From CAMPJM01 sp964440915 (lineage in GTDB: Bacteria > Bacteroidota > Bacteroidia > Cytophagales > Cyclobacteriaceae), in NCBI GenBank assembly GCA_964440915.1, contig CAYTTV010000006.1:21767-85766 (forward strand): a stretch of DNA of 64,000 nt, in the 5' to 3' direction. Position 1 is the stretch's first letter. Each line of letters starts with the position of its first letter. Made by a program: the position numbers and the translations under genes. Below the pieces are notes generated by a model. That model saw only the letters and a list, made by a program, of their open reading frames with translations, did no database searches and was not told where the DNA came from. Of the stretch, positions 9,287-18,180 are shown one piece after another.

Positions 9287-9399
9287 AAAACCTGATCAAA
9301 GTAGTATAGCCAAGAATCCATAAGTCATATTAGGAGCTAACAATCAAGTGGTAAGTAACTTTTTTAAATACAAATTGTTATTAGAAAAAACTTACAACT

Positions 9400-10491
9400 A
9401 TGCAGCAAAATCCAAGCTTAGCAATCAATTTTTTTGAGAAAGCCGCCAAACAATCCTCTGTCCTCTACTTTGCATTTGACTTAACTAACAATAGATTTCT
9501 ATATCTGAGCAATGCCTTTGAGCCAATATGGCAGATAAAACGTGATGATGCTTTCAAAACCCCACTTAAATTGCTTGATTCTGTCCATTCAGATGATAGG
9601 GAGTATTTGATCAAGCGTTTTCACGAGCTGCTATATGAAGGAAACAAGAACGATCTAGAGTTTCGAATAGACACAGTGAAAAGCAAAGCTTGGATTAATC
9701 TAAAACCCATCCTTATTGCTCAAGAAAGCCATAAGGGGGTAATTGTTGGCACTGCCGAAGATATCTCCAAAAAGAAAGAAGCTGAATTACACATGGCTAA
9801 TTTTGCTGCCAAAAAAGATTCTGTTCTAGAAATACTCTCACATGATTTGGCTGCTCCACTAAGCAATATAAAGGGGCTATCCTCCATTCTAATAAAAGAA
9901 GCCCAGGCTAAGGATTTGCCAGAGTTCGAAAAAATAATAAAGATGATTGAATTGACAAGCGAGCGAAGTATTCGCCTCATCCGTGAATTTGTCAAACATG
10001 AATTCTTACAATCACAGGGTTCGGCGTTGAAAAAAGACCGCGTGGACATTGTAAAGAAAATGAAGTTAATCATAGATCAATATAAAGACTCTGAAAAGGA
10101 AATCGCTAAACGATTCAATTTCATTACCTCTGCCAAAAATATTATAATAGATATTGATGTTTACAAATTCTCACAGGTAATTAACAACTTGATCTCCAAT
10201 GCCATTAAATTCACTGAAGACCAAGGAGAAATAACCTTGTCAATTGAGAACCAAGAGGACAATGTCCTTATCTCCATAGCAGACAATGGAATTGGCATTC
10301 CCGCAAAATACCACGACACCCTTTTCGAAAGGTTTAATAGAGCCAGAAGGCCAGGACTAAAGGGGGAACCATCCGTTGGCCTCGGGATGTCTATAATCAA
10401 AACCATTGTAGAGTGGCATGATGGTAAGATATGGTTTGAAAGTGAAGTAGATAAAGGCAGTACCTTTTATATTTCTTTACCAAAAACGTAA
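9400..10491 (+). CDS. Cytosolic PAS-domain histidine kinase
   Basis: A 363-residue sensor kinase with no signal peptide or membrane segment. PAS-like domain at about 15-125 ending in a PAC-type strand (GVIVGTAEDISKKKEAE). HisKA with phospho-acceptor His148 in EILSHDLAAPLSNIKG. HATPase domain with N box NLISNAIKFT, G1 box DNGIGIPAKY, an F box and G2 GLGMSI. No response regulator gene is adjacent, so it is an orphan kinase whose partner must be elsewhere. It is well separated from both neighbours. Confidence 0.9.
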   Translation: MQQNPSLAINFFEKAAKQSSVLYFAFDLTNNRFLYLSNAFEPIWQIKRDDAFKTPLKLLDSVHSDDREYLIKRFHELLYEGNKNDLEFRIDTVKSKAWINLKPILIAQESHKGVIVGTAEDISKKKEAELHMANFAAKKDSVLEILSHDLAAPLSNIKGLSSILIKEAQAKDLPEFEKIIKMIELTSERSIRLIREFVKHEFLQSQGSALKKDRVDIVKKMKLIIDQYKDSEKEIAKRFNFITSAKNIIIDIDVYKFSQVINNLISNAIKFTEDQGEITLSIENQEDNVLISIADNGIGIPAKYHDTLFERFNRARRPGLKGEPSVGLGMSIIKTIVEWHDGKIWFESEVDKGSTFYISLPKT

Positions 10492-10671
10492 TGTTAGAGA
10501 AACACCTGTGAGCGACCCAATCTTAAATCAAATCTTTTGCTTTTGTTCACTTTCTTTTGAAAAGAAAAGCATTATGCCTCACCTTAATAAATTAGCATAC
10601 ATTCCGTAAATTGCCCTGTTCATTTCATTGTCCTTGAGATTGCATATTTTCATCCTATAACCTAGCGCTAA

Positions 10672-11526
10672 ATGAATGATATGGACGAGCACCAAATGGA
10701 GGCGGACAAAAAAATAACAATTAGTAAAAAATCGAGCGAAAGCTTTATTCGGGCTTATCAATCTCCTTATTATCAAATATTGTTGTTTAAAGGAACAGGC
10801 AGCTTTATGGTTGATTTTACGGAGTATAAATTTTCAGGGAACACCGTTTTATTTCTCACACCCTACCAGCACTTTCAATGGACCACTACGGCACAAACCG
10901 ACATAGAATCACTGGAGTTTCACGGAGATTTCTATTGTATAGAGTATCATAAAAAAGAGGTAGCATGCAATGGGCTCCTTTTTAATAATATCTATTTAGT
11001 GCCTCACATAAGCATCTCCAGCAGCAACTACAATGATATTTTGTCCTTTTTTACTAAAATAGAAGATGAAAAGAGATCGGATAATAAATTTTCTAATACT
11101 ATTCTAAAAGCATACTTACAACTCATCCTGGCACTGTGCAGTAAAGAGAAAAATATCTTTTTGAACGATAAGCAAATTGAAGATGCCGAAATACACGACG
11201 TAGTTCAGTTTCAAAATATGTTGGAACAATATTTTATAAAGGAAAGAAGTGCGGCTTTTTATGCCTCCAAGTTTTTCTTATCCACCAGCGCTTTTGGAAA
11301 GAAAATCAAGAAGCATTTTGGAAAAAACCCCTCACAGCTTATCCAGGATAGAGTAATCTTAGAAGCAAAGAAAATGCTGCACCTCACATATAAGTCAATA
11401 AAAGAAATAGCCGCCGAGCTCAATTTTGAAGACGAATTTTATTTCAGCCGATATTTTAAGAAAAGTGTAGGGCTTTCTCCTTTGCACTACCGCGAAAACG
11501 TCGGTATATCCATTGTGGCAAAATAG
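10672..11526 (+). CDS. AraC-family transcriptional regulator
   Basis: A 284-residue regulator: N-terminal cupin-like sensing domain (about 15-170) and C-terminal double helix-turn-helix (about 190-280), ending in SIKEIAAELNFEDEFYFSRY, the typical second AraC recognition helix. Cys89 and Cys99 in the sensing domain are close enough to suggest a thiol switch, as known for RclR, but this is inference. It precedes an rclC homologue by 70 bp on the same strand, matching the regulator plus RclC pairing of the E. coli rcl locus. Confidence 0.85.
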   Translation: MNDMDEHQMEADKKITISKKSSESFIRAYQSPYYQILLFKGTGSFMVDFTEYKFSGNTVLFLTPYQHFQWTTTAQTDIESLEFHGDFYCIEYHKKEVACNGLLFNNIYLVPHISISSSNYNDILSFFTKIEDEKRSDNKFSNTILKAYLQLILALCSKEKNIFLNDKQIEDAEIHDVVQFQNMLEQYFIKERSAAFYASKFFLSTSAFGKKIKKHFGKNPSQLIQDRVILEAKKMLHLTYKSIKEIAAELNFEDEFYFSRYFKKSVGLSPLHYRENVGISIVAK

Positions 11527-11553
11527 TCTATGGTAAAACCATTTTTATCCATT

Positions 11554-11582
11554 TTGAGCGCAGGGCCTATGTGCTACCTTCG
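11554..11582 (+). promoter_or_regulatory. Candidate rclC promoter
   Basis: TTG at 11554-11556, 18 bp, then TACCTTCG (11575-11582), one mismatch from TAnnTTTG. The start codon follows 14 bp later, so rclC may be transcribed separately from the AraC gene. Confidence 0.45.
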
Positions 11583-11596
11583 CAAATAAAAAGAAA

Positions 11597-12181
11597 ATGG
11601 AAAAGTATTTAAAATTATTATCAGCAAACCAACCATCCTATATTCATTTCACTAGAATTGCCATTTTTGTGGTTATGGCTTGGATAGGTGGCTTAAAGGC
11701 TTTTCAATACGAGGCGGACGGCATTGTTCCTTTCGTAGCAAATAGCCCTTTCATGTCTTTCTTTTACAGCCACGATTCTCCTGAATACCAGTTGTACAAA
11801 AACCCTGAAGGGAAAACAGTCCAAAAGAATATAGATTGGCATATTAGCAATAGGACTTATATCTTTGCCTATGGTTTGGGAGCCGTTATAATAGTTATAG
11901 GAACATTGACCTTGCTGGGAATCTGGCTCCCCAAGATTGGTTTGGCAGGTGGCTTGCTGACCTTTGGGATGTCGATCGTAACATTAACTTTCTTGGTCAC
12001 CACACCAGAGGTATATGTTCCCAATCTAGGTGGAGACTTTCCTACACCTCAATATGGATTCCCTTATTTGTCTGGAGCGGGGAGATTGGTGCTGAAAGAT
12101 ATCATTATGATGGCAGGAGGTTTAGTAGTAGCTTCGGACAGTGCTAAAAGCATCTTAAATCAAAAATCAACAATTGCTTAG
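11597..12181 (+). CDS. rclC: DUF417 inner-membrane protein, RclC/YkgB-like
   Basis: A 194-residue membrane protein with four predicted transmembrane segments. The N-terminus MEKYLKLLS, the loop YEADGIVPFVANSPFMSFFY, and the C-terminal PYLSGAGRLVLKD match E. coli RclC closely from memory. RclC contributes to survival under reactive chlorine stress, with an unknown mechanism. The expected flavoprotein RclA is not in this window. Upstream is an AraC regulator and 48 bp downstream is a dehydrogenase-like gene, which may form a small stress-response unit. Confidence 0.88.
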   Translation: MEKYLKLLSANQPSYIHFTRIAIFVVMAWIGGLKAFQYEADGIVPFVANSPFMSFFYSHDSPEYQLYKNPEGKTVQKNIDWHISNRTYIFAYGLGAVIIVIGTLTLLGIWLPKIGLAGGLLTFGMSIVTLTFLVTTPEVYVPNLGGDFPTPQYGFPYLSGAGRLVLKDIIMMAGGLVVASDSAKSILNQKSTIA

Positions 12182-12229
12182 TCATCCATACAGTTAAGAG
12201 CTAAAGCAGTTAAAAAATGAATCAGTACT

Positions 12230-13150
12230 ATGTTTAAAAAATTAGTAGCTATTGAACCAGTGAGTTTGATCCCTTCGGCTGAAAAACAATTAGAAACATT
12301 TGCAGACGAGGTTATCTTATATCATGACATTCCAAAGGATGATGAGGAAATGGCTGCTCGCATCGGTGATGCCGATGCTGTATTGCTTAGTTACACTTCG
12401 ACCTTGGGCAAAGAAGCCTTGGAAAAATGCCCCAATGTGAAATATATCGGTATGTGCTGTTCCTTATATTCTCCAGAAACAGCCAATGTGGACATTCACT
12501 ATGCCAATGCGCGTGGAATCACCGTTACCGGCATTCGCGACTATGGCGATGAAGGTGTAGTAGAGTATGTGATCAGTGAGCTGGTACGCTGTCTGCATGG
12601 TTTTGGCAACAATCCCGATGGAACTCCTGCTAAACCTTGGGATGGCGTAGCCCGTGAGATTACTGGTCTAAAGGCAGGCATAGTGGGGCTTGGAAAATCA
12701 GGAGGCATGATCGCTGATGCGCTCAGTTTTTTTGGAGCAGAAATTTCATACTTCGCGCGAAGCGAAAAAGAAGAAGCACGTGCCAAAGGATATCGATTTT
12801 TACCATTGGGAGAACTGCTTGCCGAAAGTGAGGCTGTTTTTACCTGCCTCAACAAAAACATTATATTGTTGCACGAAGAAGAATTTGCGCAGTTAGGAAA
12901 CCGGAAGATTTTATTTAACACAGGCTTGTCACCAGCTTGGGATGAAGCACCATTTTTAAAATGGTTAGAGGGAGACAATCTGTGCTATTGTGATACAGTT
13001 GGCGCATTGGGTGGAGAGAAATTTTTGGACCATCGCAACGTCCGCTGCATGAAAGTATCGGTAGGACGTACGCGTCAGGCGTTTGACCGCCTGAGCGAGA
13101 AAGTCCTTGCCAACTTATCAGAATACAATAGGGGAGGTAATATTTCGTAA
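12230..13150 (+). CDS. D-2-hydroxyacid dehydrogenase-like protein, catalytic residues altered
   Basis: A 306-residue protein with the fold of the D-isomer-specific 2-hydroxyacid dehydrogenase family: N-terminal lid domain and a Rossmann NAD-binding domain with GLGKSGG (about 153-159). The usual catalytic Arg motif (A-R-G after the NT strand) is replaced by FNTGLSP, and I cannot find the usual catalytic His near the C-terminus (DTVGALGG is found there). It may be a divergent enzyme or a non-catalytic NAD-binding protein. It follows rclC by 48 bp and overlaps the convergent downstream gene by 33 bp. Confidence 0.75.
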   Translation: MFKKLVAIEPVSLIPSAEKQLETFADEVILYHDIPKDDEEMAARIGDADAVLLSYTSTLGKEALEKCPNVKYIGMCCSLYSPETANVDIHYANARGITVTGIRDYGDEGVVEYVISELVRCLHGFGNNPDGTPAKPWDGVAREITGLKAGIVGLGKSGGMIADALSFFGAEISYFARSEKEEARAKGYRFLPLGELLAESEAVFTCLNKNIILLHEEEFAQLGNRKILFNTGLSPAWDEAPFLKWLEGDNLCYCDTVGALGGEKFLDHRNVRCMKVSVGRTRQAFDRLSEKVLANLSEYNRGGNIS

Positions 13151-13918
13151 AGTATTGACCACACTCCAACCTGCAATTTGTGACGTTTTACTGTAGACAT
13201 CTACGACCGCATGTACTTGGTCACTCTTGATTTCTATCCGGTGGTCATCACCGACAAACCCGGGAGTTGATGTCACAGACACCTTTATATTGTTAGGGCC
13301 AACTGAAGCAAGTGAAGCCGCAACCGCTACATTCACTTTTGTGGGAAAAAGTGCAATCGCTTCTTTCGCATTTCCTTCGAATACTTTCCGCTTTTCGGTT
13401 TGCAGATCTTCATCATATACATCAGTGTTTTTAAGAGAGTTTGGCCCCTTTTCAGTATCAAAAGAAACGGTGCAATCTTCCATGAGCGAAACAGTGCGCA
13501 AAACGTCAAAGCCGCCGATTGCACCAGACACCAGGTGTACTCGGGTATTGTTTTGCCGAGCCGTTTCCTTCACTTCCTCATAAAATGCTTCATCGGCAAA
13601 TGCCCCAATCGACAGGGTAAGGATAGAGGAGCCATTTTTCAAAGCAGGCAATGCAAGGGCTTTCATTGCTGATGGCGAAGCAGATTCCACAATATAATCC
13701 GGCTTCAGCGCCAATAATGCTTCAGTGGTAGTGCATGGTGTACATGCATAGCCAAGATCAGCATCGTTTACTTTATCGGCCAAACGTTCCGCCTTATCCT
13801 TTGTTCTTGAATAAGCCCCTACAAGGTTATAATCAGGCAACAATCCGCCTATAAGAGCATCAGCAACAATGTCTGCGAGTTTACCACAACCCACAATTGC
13901 TAAACTTTTCTTTTCCAT
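13118..13918 (-). CDS. L-aspartate dehydrogenase-like oxidoreductase (NadX/DUF108)
   Basis: A 266-residue NAD(P)-dependent dehydrogenase. N-terminal Rossmann motif VGCGKLADIVADAL (about 9-22), and the SGAIGGFDVLRTV motif (about 131-143) typical of aspartate dehydrogenase / DUF108 proteins. The known family reaction is oxidation of L-aspartate to iminoaspartate for NAD synthesis, but substrate identity here is inferred from family only. nadC occurs elsewhere in this window but is not linked. Its 3' end overlaps the opposite-strand dehydrogenase gene by 33 bp. Confidence 0.75.
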   Translation of the reverse strand: MEKKSLAIVGCGKLADIVADALIGGLLPDYNLVGAYSRTKDKAERLADKVNDADLGYACTPCTTTEALLALKPDYIVESASPSAMKALALPALKNGSSILTLSIGAFADEAFYEEVKETARQNNTRVHLVSGAIGGFDVLRTVSLMEDCTVSFDTEKGPNSLKNTDVYDEDLQTEKRKVFEGNAKEAIALFPTKVNVAVAASLASVGPNNIKVSVTSTPGFVGDDHRIEIKSDQVHAVVDVYSKTSQIAGWSVVNTLRNITSPIVF

Positions 13919-14103
13919 TTTTCAATATTTACAGTTATTCTATAAGACTAAGCATACATCTTTTATAAGACACCTTTTTAATAAGAGGATACAAATTTAC
14001 CGATACTTTATGGAATGGCTGATGCGTATACCGAATGCTCGTCTGGGATCCTACCAAACTCAGGATAGCAAGAATGACGTTACCCTAAAATTCTAAATCA
14101 TTA

Positions 14104-14153
14104 CACAATAAAAAGTCCATAAGAGCAGAAGCTCCTATGGACTTTTTATTGTG
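14104..14153 (-). terminator. Strong hairpin terminator
   Basis: 22-bp arms 14104-14125 and 14132-14153 with one mismatch and a 6-nt loop. The stem base is A/T-rich on both strands (AATAAAAAG / CTTTTTATT), so it can act in both directions. It lies just downstream of the leftward lipoprotein gene at 14166. Confidence 0.75.
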
Positions 14154-14165
14154 ATTATAGAAGGA

Positions 14166-14963
14166 TTACTCCTTAAGCGTTACTGTTCTTTCTACGGTAT
14201 TGTACGGACCATCGATTGCATTTCCATCGGCGTCTATCAATTCTAACTTAATGGTAACCTCTCCTAGTGGTAGTCCCTGAATGGCATAAGGCTGCCAATC
14301 GGTAAGCATAAATTCCTGACCATTGATAGTAGCCCTTACTTTATTGCCACTCTCAGACAATTCGGTATTTACAAGATAAAAATCCAACAAAAGATTCTTA
14401 GTATCAGCACCGGAATACTCTCCTTTTGGTCTGCTATAAAACATTAAAGGACCTGAAAGGTCGATATCTTCAGCATCTGCATTTCCTACTGTAAATTGTC
14501 TCAATACAAAGGCATCCGGATTCTTAACACTCATATGATATGATCTAGACAGAAAAGAAAGAGCGACATAATGTCCTTCCTCTAAGCTCATCTTGAACTC
14601 TGGCGTATATTTCGCATGGTAGGGCTGATTGTTAAAGATCAAATGAATATGTTGGCCATCAGCAGAATTTGCCAAGCTCATATCATTATTATCCGTTTGG
14701 TCGCCAAGCTTAAAATTCTTAACATTATAAGAGAATGAGATAGAATCGGCAGAAAGCTGTGCGCCATCAGTTGGAGCATTCATGTCCAACATGGCATCAT
14801 TTGACTCAGGAAAATTAGTTACTGGCGTAATTGAGATAGTAGCCTCATCAGTGCTTGACTTTTCTGTGGTTGTTGTTTGGTTTTCCTGACTGGTTTTAGT
14901 CGAATCACAACCATAAAATACAAAGGCGGCAATTGTAAAAAAACTTAAAAATAATCTTTTCAT
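14166..14963 (-). CDS. Predicted lipoprotein of unknown function
   Basis: A 265-residue protein with a signal peptide and lipobox FYGC (Cys about 19), then a Ser/Thr/Gln-rich linker (about 22-45). The mature part is mostly beta strand, with two similar Ig-like halves ending in TINGQEFMLTDWQPYAI and GPYNTVERTVTLKE. I do not recognise a named family with confidence. It is divergent from the oxygenase gene, whose start is 89 bp away, and is monocistronic between that divergent region and a strong terminator. Confidence 0.75.
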   Translation of the reverse strand: MKRLFLSFFTIAAFVFYGCDSTKTSQENQTTTTEKSSTDEATISITPVTNFPESNDAMLDMNAPTDGAQLSADSISFSYNVKNFKLGDQTDNNDMSLANSADGQHIHLIFNNQPYHAKYTPEFKMSLEEGHYVALSFLSRSYHMSVKNPDAFVLRQFTVGNADAEDIDLSGPLMFYSRPKGEYSGADTKNLLLDFYLVNTELSESGNKVRATINGQEFMLTDWQPYAIQGLPLGEVTIKLELIDADGNAIDGPYNTVERTVTLKE

Positions 14964-15052
14964 TGTTTTTATCTTTTAATTGTTCTGGTTTTGTACTTAT
15001 TCTTAAATTTAGATTCAAATTAAAGCAATACCTAATTATAGGTAACAAAAAT

Positions 15053-16024
15053 ATGGAAGAAATGTTGCCCATTGTGATCCCTTCTTTTAGCATCCATGAC
15101 TTTACTTATGGCAGCCCTCAAGTGAAAAGCCGATTTGTAGATGAGCTCGGAAAAGCTTTTCATAATATTGGTTTTGTTGCGGTGTCAAACCACGGCTTAA
15201 CTCAAGAACTTTCCGAGAATCTCTATAAAGCCGTCAAATCTTTCTTTGATCTTCCAGACGACATCAAGCAAAAGTATGATATTCCGGGCTTGGCAGGTCA
15301 AAGAGGATATGTGGGCAAAGGGAAAGAACACGCCAAAGGAAGAAAAACAGGGGATTTGAAAGAGTTTTTCCATATTGGGCAAGAGGTTAATGCAAATGAC
15401 CCGCTTACAAACTCCTACCCTCCAAATGTTTGGCCAGAAGAGGTTCCTGCATTAAAAACCTTTGGATTGCAAACTTTTGAAGTACTCGAAAAAACTGGTA
15501 TGACGCTTCTACGCGCTATTGCACTATATTTGGGCTTGTCGGAAGATTATTTTGACAAGAAAGCAGAAAAAGGCAACAGCATCCTGCGTCCCATTCATTA
15601 TTTCCCTATAGCTGATCCTGAGAGCATTCCTGCTGATGCCGTACGAGCAGCAGCACACGGCGACATTAATCTTATAACGTTGTTGATGGGTGCTAGTGCT
15701 GAAGGACTCCAGATATTGAGCAAAGATGGTCGGTGGTTATCCGTTACTGCACTACCAGATCAGTTGATCGTAAATGTAGGCGATATGCTTGCACGGCTCA
15801 CAAACGATAGATTGAAGTCTACCGTGCATAGGGTGGTGAACCCTCCGCGAGAACTTATGAAACACCCAAGGTATTCTATTCCATTCTTTATGCACCCTCG
15901 GGCTGAAATGGATCTTACATCTCTTGAAAGCTGTATAAGTGCCGAACATCCTAAACTTTATGAGGATACCACAGCAGGGGCGTTTTTGCATGAAAGGTTG
16001 CGAGAAATAGGGCTTGTGAAATGA
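15053..16024 (+). CDS. 2-oxoglutarate/Fe(II) oxygenase, isopenicillin N synthase family
   Basis: A 323-residue non-haem iron oxygenase. The N-terminal DIOX_N half (GKAFHNIGFVAVSNHGL, about 24-40) and the catalytic half with the iron ligands His and Asp in AAHGDINLITLLM, the distal His in STVHRVVNP and the 2OG-binding R-x-S in RYSIPFF are all present. Substrate unknown. The frame opens at 14963, but MEEMLPIVIPSF at 15053 fits the family start (v-P-v-I) and lies outside the divergent promoter region. The chromate transporter gene begins 17 bp after its stop. Confidence 0.88.
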   Translation: MEEMLPIVIPSFSIHDFTYGSPQVKSRFVDELGKAFHNIGFVAVSNHGLTQELSENLYKAVKSFFDLPDDIKQKYDIPGLAGQRGYVGKGKEHAKGRKTGDLKEFFHIGQEVNANDPLTNSYPPNVWPEEVPALKTFGLQTFEVLEKTGMTLLRAIALYLGLSEDYFDKKAEKGNSILRPIHYFPIADPESIPADAVRAAAHGDINLITLLMGASAEGLQILSKDGRWLSVTALPDQLIVNVGDMLARLTNDRLKSTVHRVVNPPRELMKHPRYSIPFFMHPRAEMDLTSLESCISAEHPKLYEDTTAGAFLHERLREIGLVK

Positions 16025-16041
16025 TAAATTCCTGATCTGTT

Positions 16042-17223
16042 GTGGGAGCAATGCGTCGAATACGGTATTATATATTCCTAAAAGATGTACTGATCTTAAC
16101 TTTAACAGCATTTGGTGGTGCCCAAGCCCACTTCTCTATGCTGTTGAATATTATGGTTAAAAGGCATCGGTACATTACCGAAGAAGAGCTTATTGAACTC
16201 TATGCATTGTGCCAAATTTTGCCTGGCCCAACGACCACGCAGACGATTACCGCAATTGGCTATAAAGTAGGTGGCCCCAACCTGGCCTATTTGACACTTT
16301 TGGTTTGGATACTGCCCACCTCCACTGTGATGGTCACAGCGGCCATCGTCATCGCCAATATTCAGGAGCAGAGCATTTCAATGGCTTTTACAAAATTTAT
16401 CCAGCCTATGGCGGTCGGATTTATTGCCTATGCTGCCTTTAGGATTTGTGAGAAAGTAATATATACAAAATTAAGTGTCTTAATCTTGATTTTCTCTGCA
16501 GTGATCTCCTATTTTTTCAACTCCCCATATATTTTTCCTGTTCTCTTGATTGCAGGAGGCGCACTATCGGCCATCAAGTTTAAAAAGCAGCCAATAGAGC
16601 ATAAGAACAAGTTTAAAATTCAATGGGCAAACTTTGTCCTATGGGGACTAGTGTTTTTGGTAGCGGCGGCTTTAGGTGGCTTAACTCGGGAACTACCCGT
16701 AAGGCTATTTGAGAACTTTTATAGGAACGGCAGTATGATTTTTGGCGGAGGTCAAGTTTTAATTCCATTATTTTATACAGAATTTGTAGAGTTTAAGGGA
16801 TACCTGAGTTCTGAAGAGTTTCTTTCCGGCTTTGCATTGGCTCAAGCACTACCAGGCCCTACTTTTGTTTTCAGTGCCTATATAGGATCTCTGGCTATGC
16901 GCGAGTACGGTGTTTGGGGAGAAATACTTGGAGGCTTTATTGCATCGGCGGGCATCTTCTTACCCGGCACCTTTTTGATCTTTTTTATTATTAGATTCTG
17001 GGAAGACCTCAAAAAGTATCGTGTGGTTAAGGCCTCTCTCGAAGGTATCAATGCTGCTAGTGCAGGGATGGTTGTAGCAGCAGGCCTTATCCTTTTTGGA
17101 CCTATTGAAACCACCTATATCAATATGACGATAGTGGCGGCCACTTTTGGTTTATTGGCATTTACAAAAGTGCCTGCCCCATTTATTATTGTACTCGGAC
17201 TAGCTGCAGGATTTATTCTGTAA
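16042..17223 (+). CDS. chrA: Chromate transporter, ChrA/CHR family
   Basis: A 393-residue integral membrane protein with two homologous CHR halves. Half 1 has FGGAQAHFSML and LCQILPGPTTTQ; half 2 has FGGGQVLIPLF and FALAQALPGPTFVF. About ten to twelve hydrophobic segments are visible. The family exports chromate, sometimes sulfate. It starts 17 bp after the oxygenase gene, suggesting co-transcription, and its last 11 bp overlap the convergent LD-carboxypeptidase gene. Confidence 0.92.
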   Translation: MGAMRRIRYYIFLKDVLILTLTAFGGAQAHFSMLLNIMVKRHRYITEEELIELYALCQILPGPTTTQTITAIGYKVGGPNLAYLTLLVWILPTSTVMVTAAIVIANIQEQSISMAFTKFIQPMAVGFIAYAAFRICEKVIYTKLSVLILIFSAVISYFFNSPYIFPVLLIAGGALSAIKFKKQPIEHKNKFKIQWANFVLWGLVFLVAAALGGLTRELPVRLFENFYRNGSMIFGGGQVLIPLFYTEFVEFKGYLSSEEFLSGFALAQALPGPTFVFSAYIGSLAMREYGVWGEILGGFIASAGIFLPGTFLIFFIIRFWEDLKKYRVVKASLEGINAASAGMVVAAGLILFGPIETTYINMTIVAATFGLLAFTKVPAPFIIVLGLAAGFIL

Positions 17224-18118
17224 ATATCAGTGTCGACCCACTGTTGTCCACATTTAGTGTCCCATTCCGCCCAAAAGGGATGGATAAGTTCCTAGGATCA
17301 TGCCCCACTGGCATTCCGAAGCATACAGGATAGTCATATGAAGAAACATGCTCTTGAATGATCTCGTAGGCATTTTTGCCAAAGGGAGTGGGATTGTCAT
17401 TCATATCGGACATCCCTCCGACAACCAGTCCCTTTAGGCTTTGTAGTTTTCCTGCTCGTTTTAGGTGCACCATCATCCGATCAATATGATAGAGATATTC
17501 ATCAAGATCTTCTATGAACATGATCGCACCTGTAGTGTCTATGTCTGAAGCAGTGCCTATAATATTATTGATAATAGAAAGATTGCCCCCTATGACAGGC
17601 CCAGATGCAGTGCCTACCTTATTGAGAGCGTGATGGTGTGCAGTAATTTTTATAGGTTCCCCAAAAAGCACCTTGCGGAGACTTTCTATGGACTCTTCCA
17701 TTCCTGGCTTATGAAAAAGACCGGGCATAACCCCATGGATAGACTCAATCCCAACCTGATATAATTGAAATAAAAGCACTGTTATGTCACTGAACCCTAT
17801 GAGCCATTTAGGCTCCTGAAGCAATGGCGTGAAGTCGAGATCATCTATGATGCGGGTAGTGCCGTATCCTCCTCTTGCACAAGCAATCGCCTTAATTTTA
17901 GGATCATCTATCATGCTTTGCAGTGCCCGCTTGCGCACTTTGTCTTCACCTGCAAACTGACCTTGCACTTCATACAAATACTCTGACAGCACCACCTTTA
18001 GTCCCCAAGATTCCAGAATATTAACAGCAGGTGCTATTTCTTCTGGCTTAACACTCCTGGCAGTAGCAGTAATTCCTATTATATCGTCTTTTCTGAGATT
18101 GTCTGGTCTTTTGATCAT
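17213..18118 (-). CDS. LD-carboxypeptidase, peptidase family S66
   Basis: A 301-residue serine peptidase that removes the terminal D-Ala from peptidoglycan tetrapeptides (LdcA type) or acts on related peptides. N-terminal RPDNLRKDDIIGITATA, nucleophile Ser in GFSDITVLL, Glu in FIEDLDEYLYHIDRMM and His in GMPVGHDPRNLSIPFG are the S66 features. No signal peptide is seen, in line with a cytosolic recycling enzyme. It lies downstream of the ompH-bamA cluster but is separated from it by a hairpin terminator, so it likely has its own promoter or depends on read-through. Confidence 0.9.
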   Translation of the reverse strand: MIKRPDNLRKDDIIGITATARSVKPEEIAPAVNILESWGLKVVLSEYLYEVQGQFAGEDKVRKRALQSMIDDPKIKAIACARGGYGTTRIIDDLDFTPLLQEPKWLIGFSDITVLLFQLYQVGIESIHGVMPGLFHKPGMEESIESLRKVLFGEPIKITAHHHALNKVGTASGPVIGGNLSIINNIIGTASDIDTTGAIMFIEDLDEYLYHIDRMMVHLKRAGKLQSLKGLVVGGMSDMNDNPTPFGKNAYEIIQEHVSSYDYPVCFGMPVGHDPRNLSIPFGRNGTLNVDNSGSTLIFTE

Positions 18119-18137
18119 AGGTAATCTAAAAAAGCAA

Positions 18138-18163
18138 AAGCCTCTTCAATTCTGAAGAGGCTT
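18138..18163 (-). terminator. Intrinsic terminator after the bamA-ompH cluster
   Basis: 11-bp arms AAGCCTCTTCA and TGAAGAGGCTT with a 4-nt loop. On the minus strand the stem is followed by TTGCTTTTTTAG, a good U-tract, 18 bp after the ompH stop. Confidence 0.8.
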
Positions 18164-18180
18164 CCATAATCTTTTCTGTC

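Noticed and set aside
10535..10575. T-rich palindrome TTTCTTTTGAAAAGAAA after the histidine kinase as a terminator
   Set aside because: The arms are simple A/T runs with almost no loop and no G/C in the stem; not strong enough to call.
16042..17223. ChrA as evidence for a metal-resistance island
   Set aside because: Neighbours are an oxygenase and an LD-carboxypeptidase; no other metal genes, regulator or mobility genes support an island.
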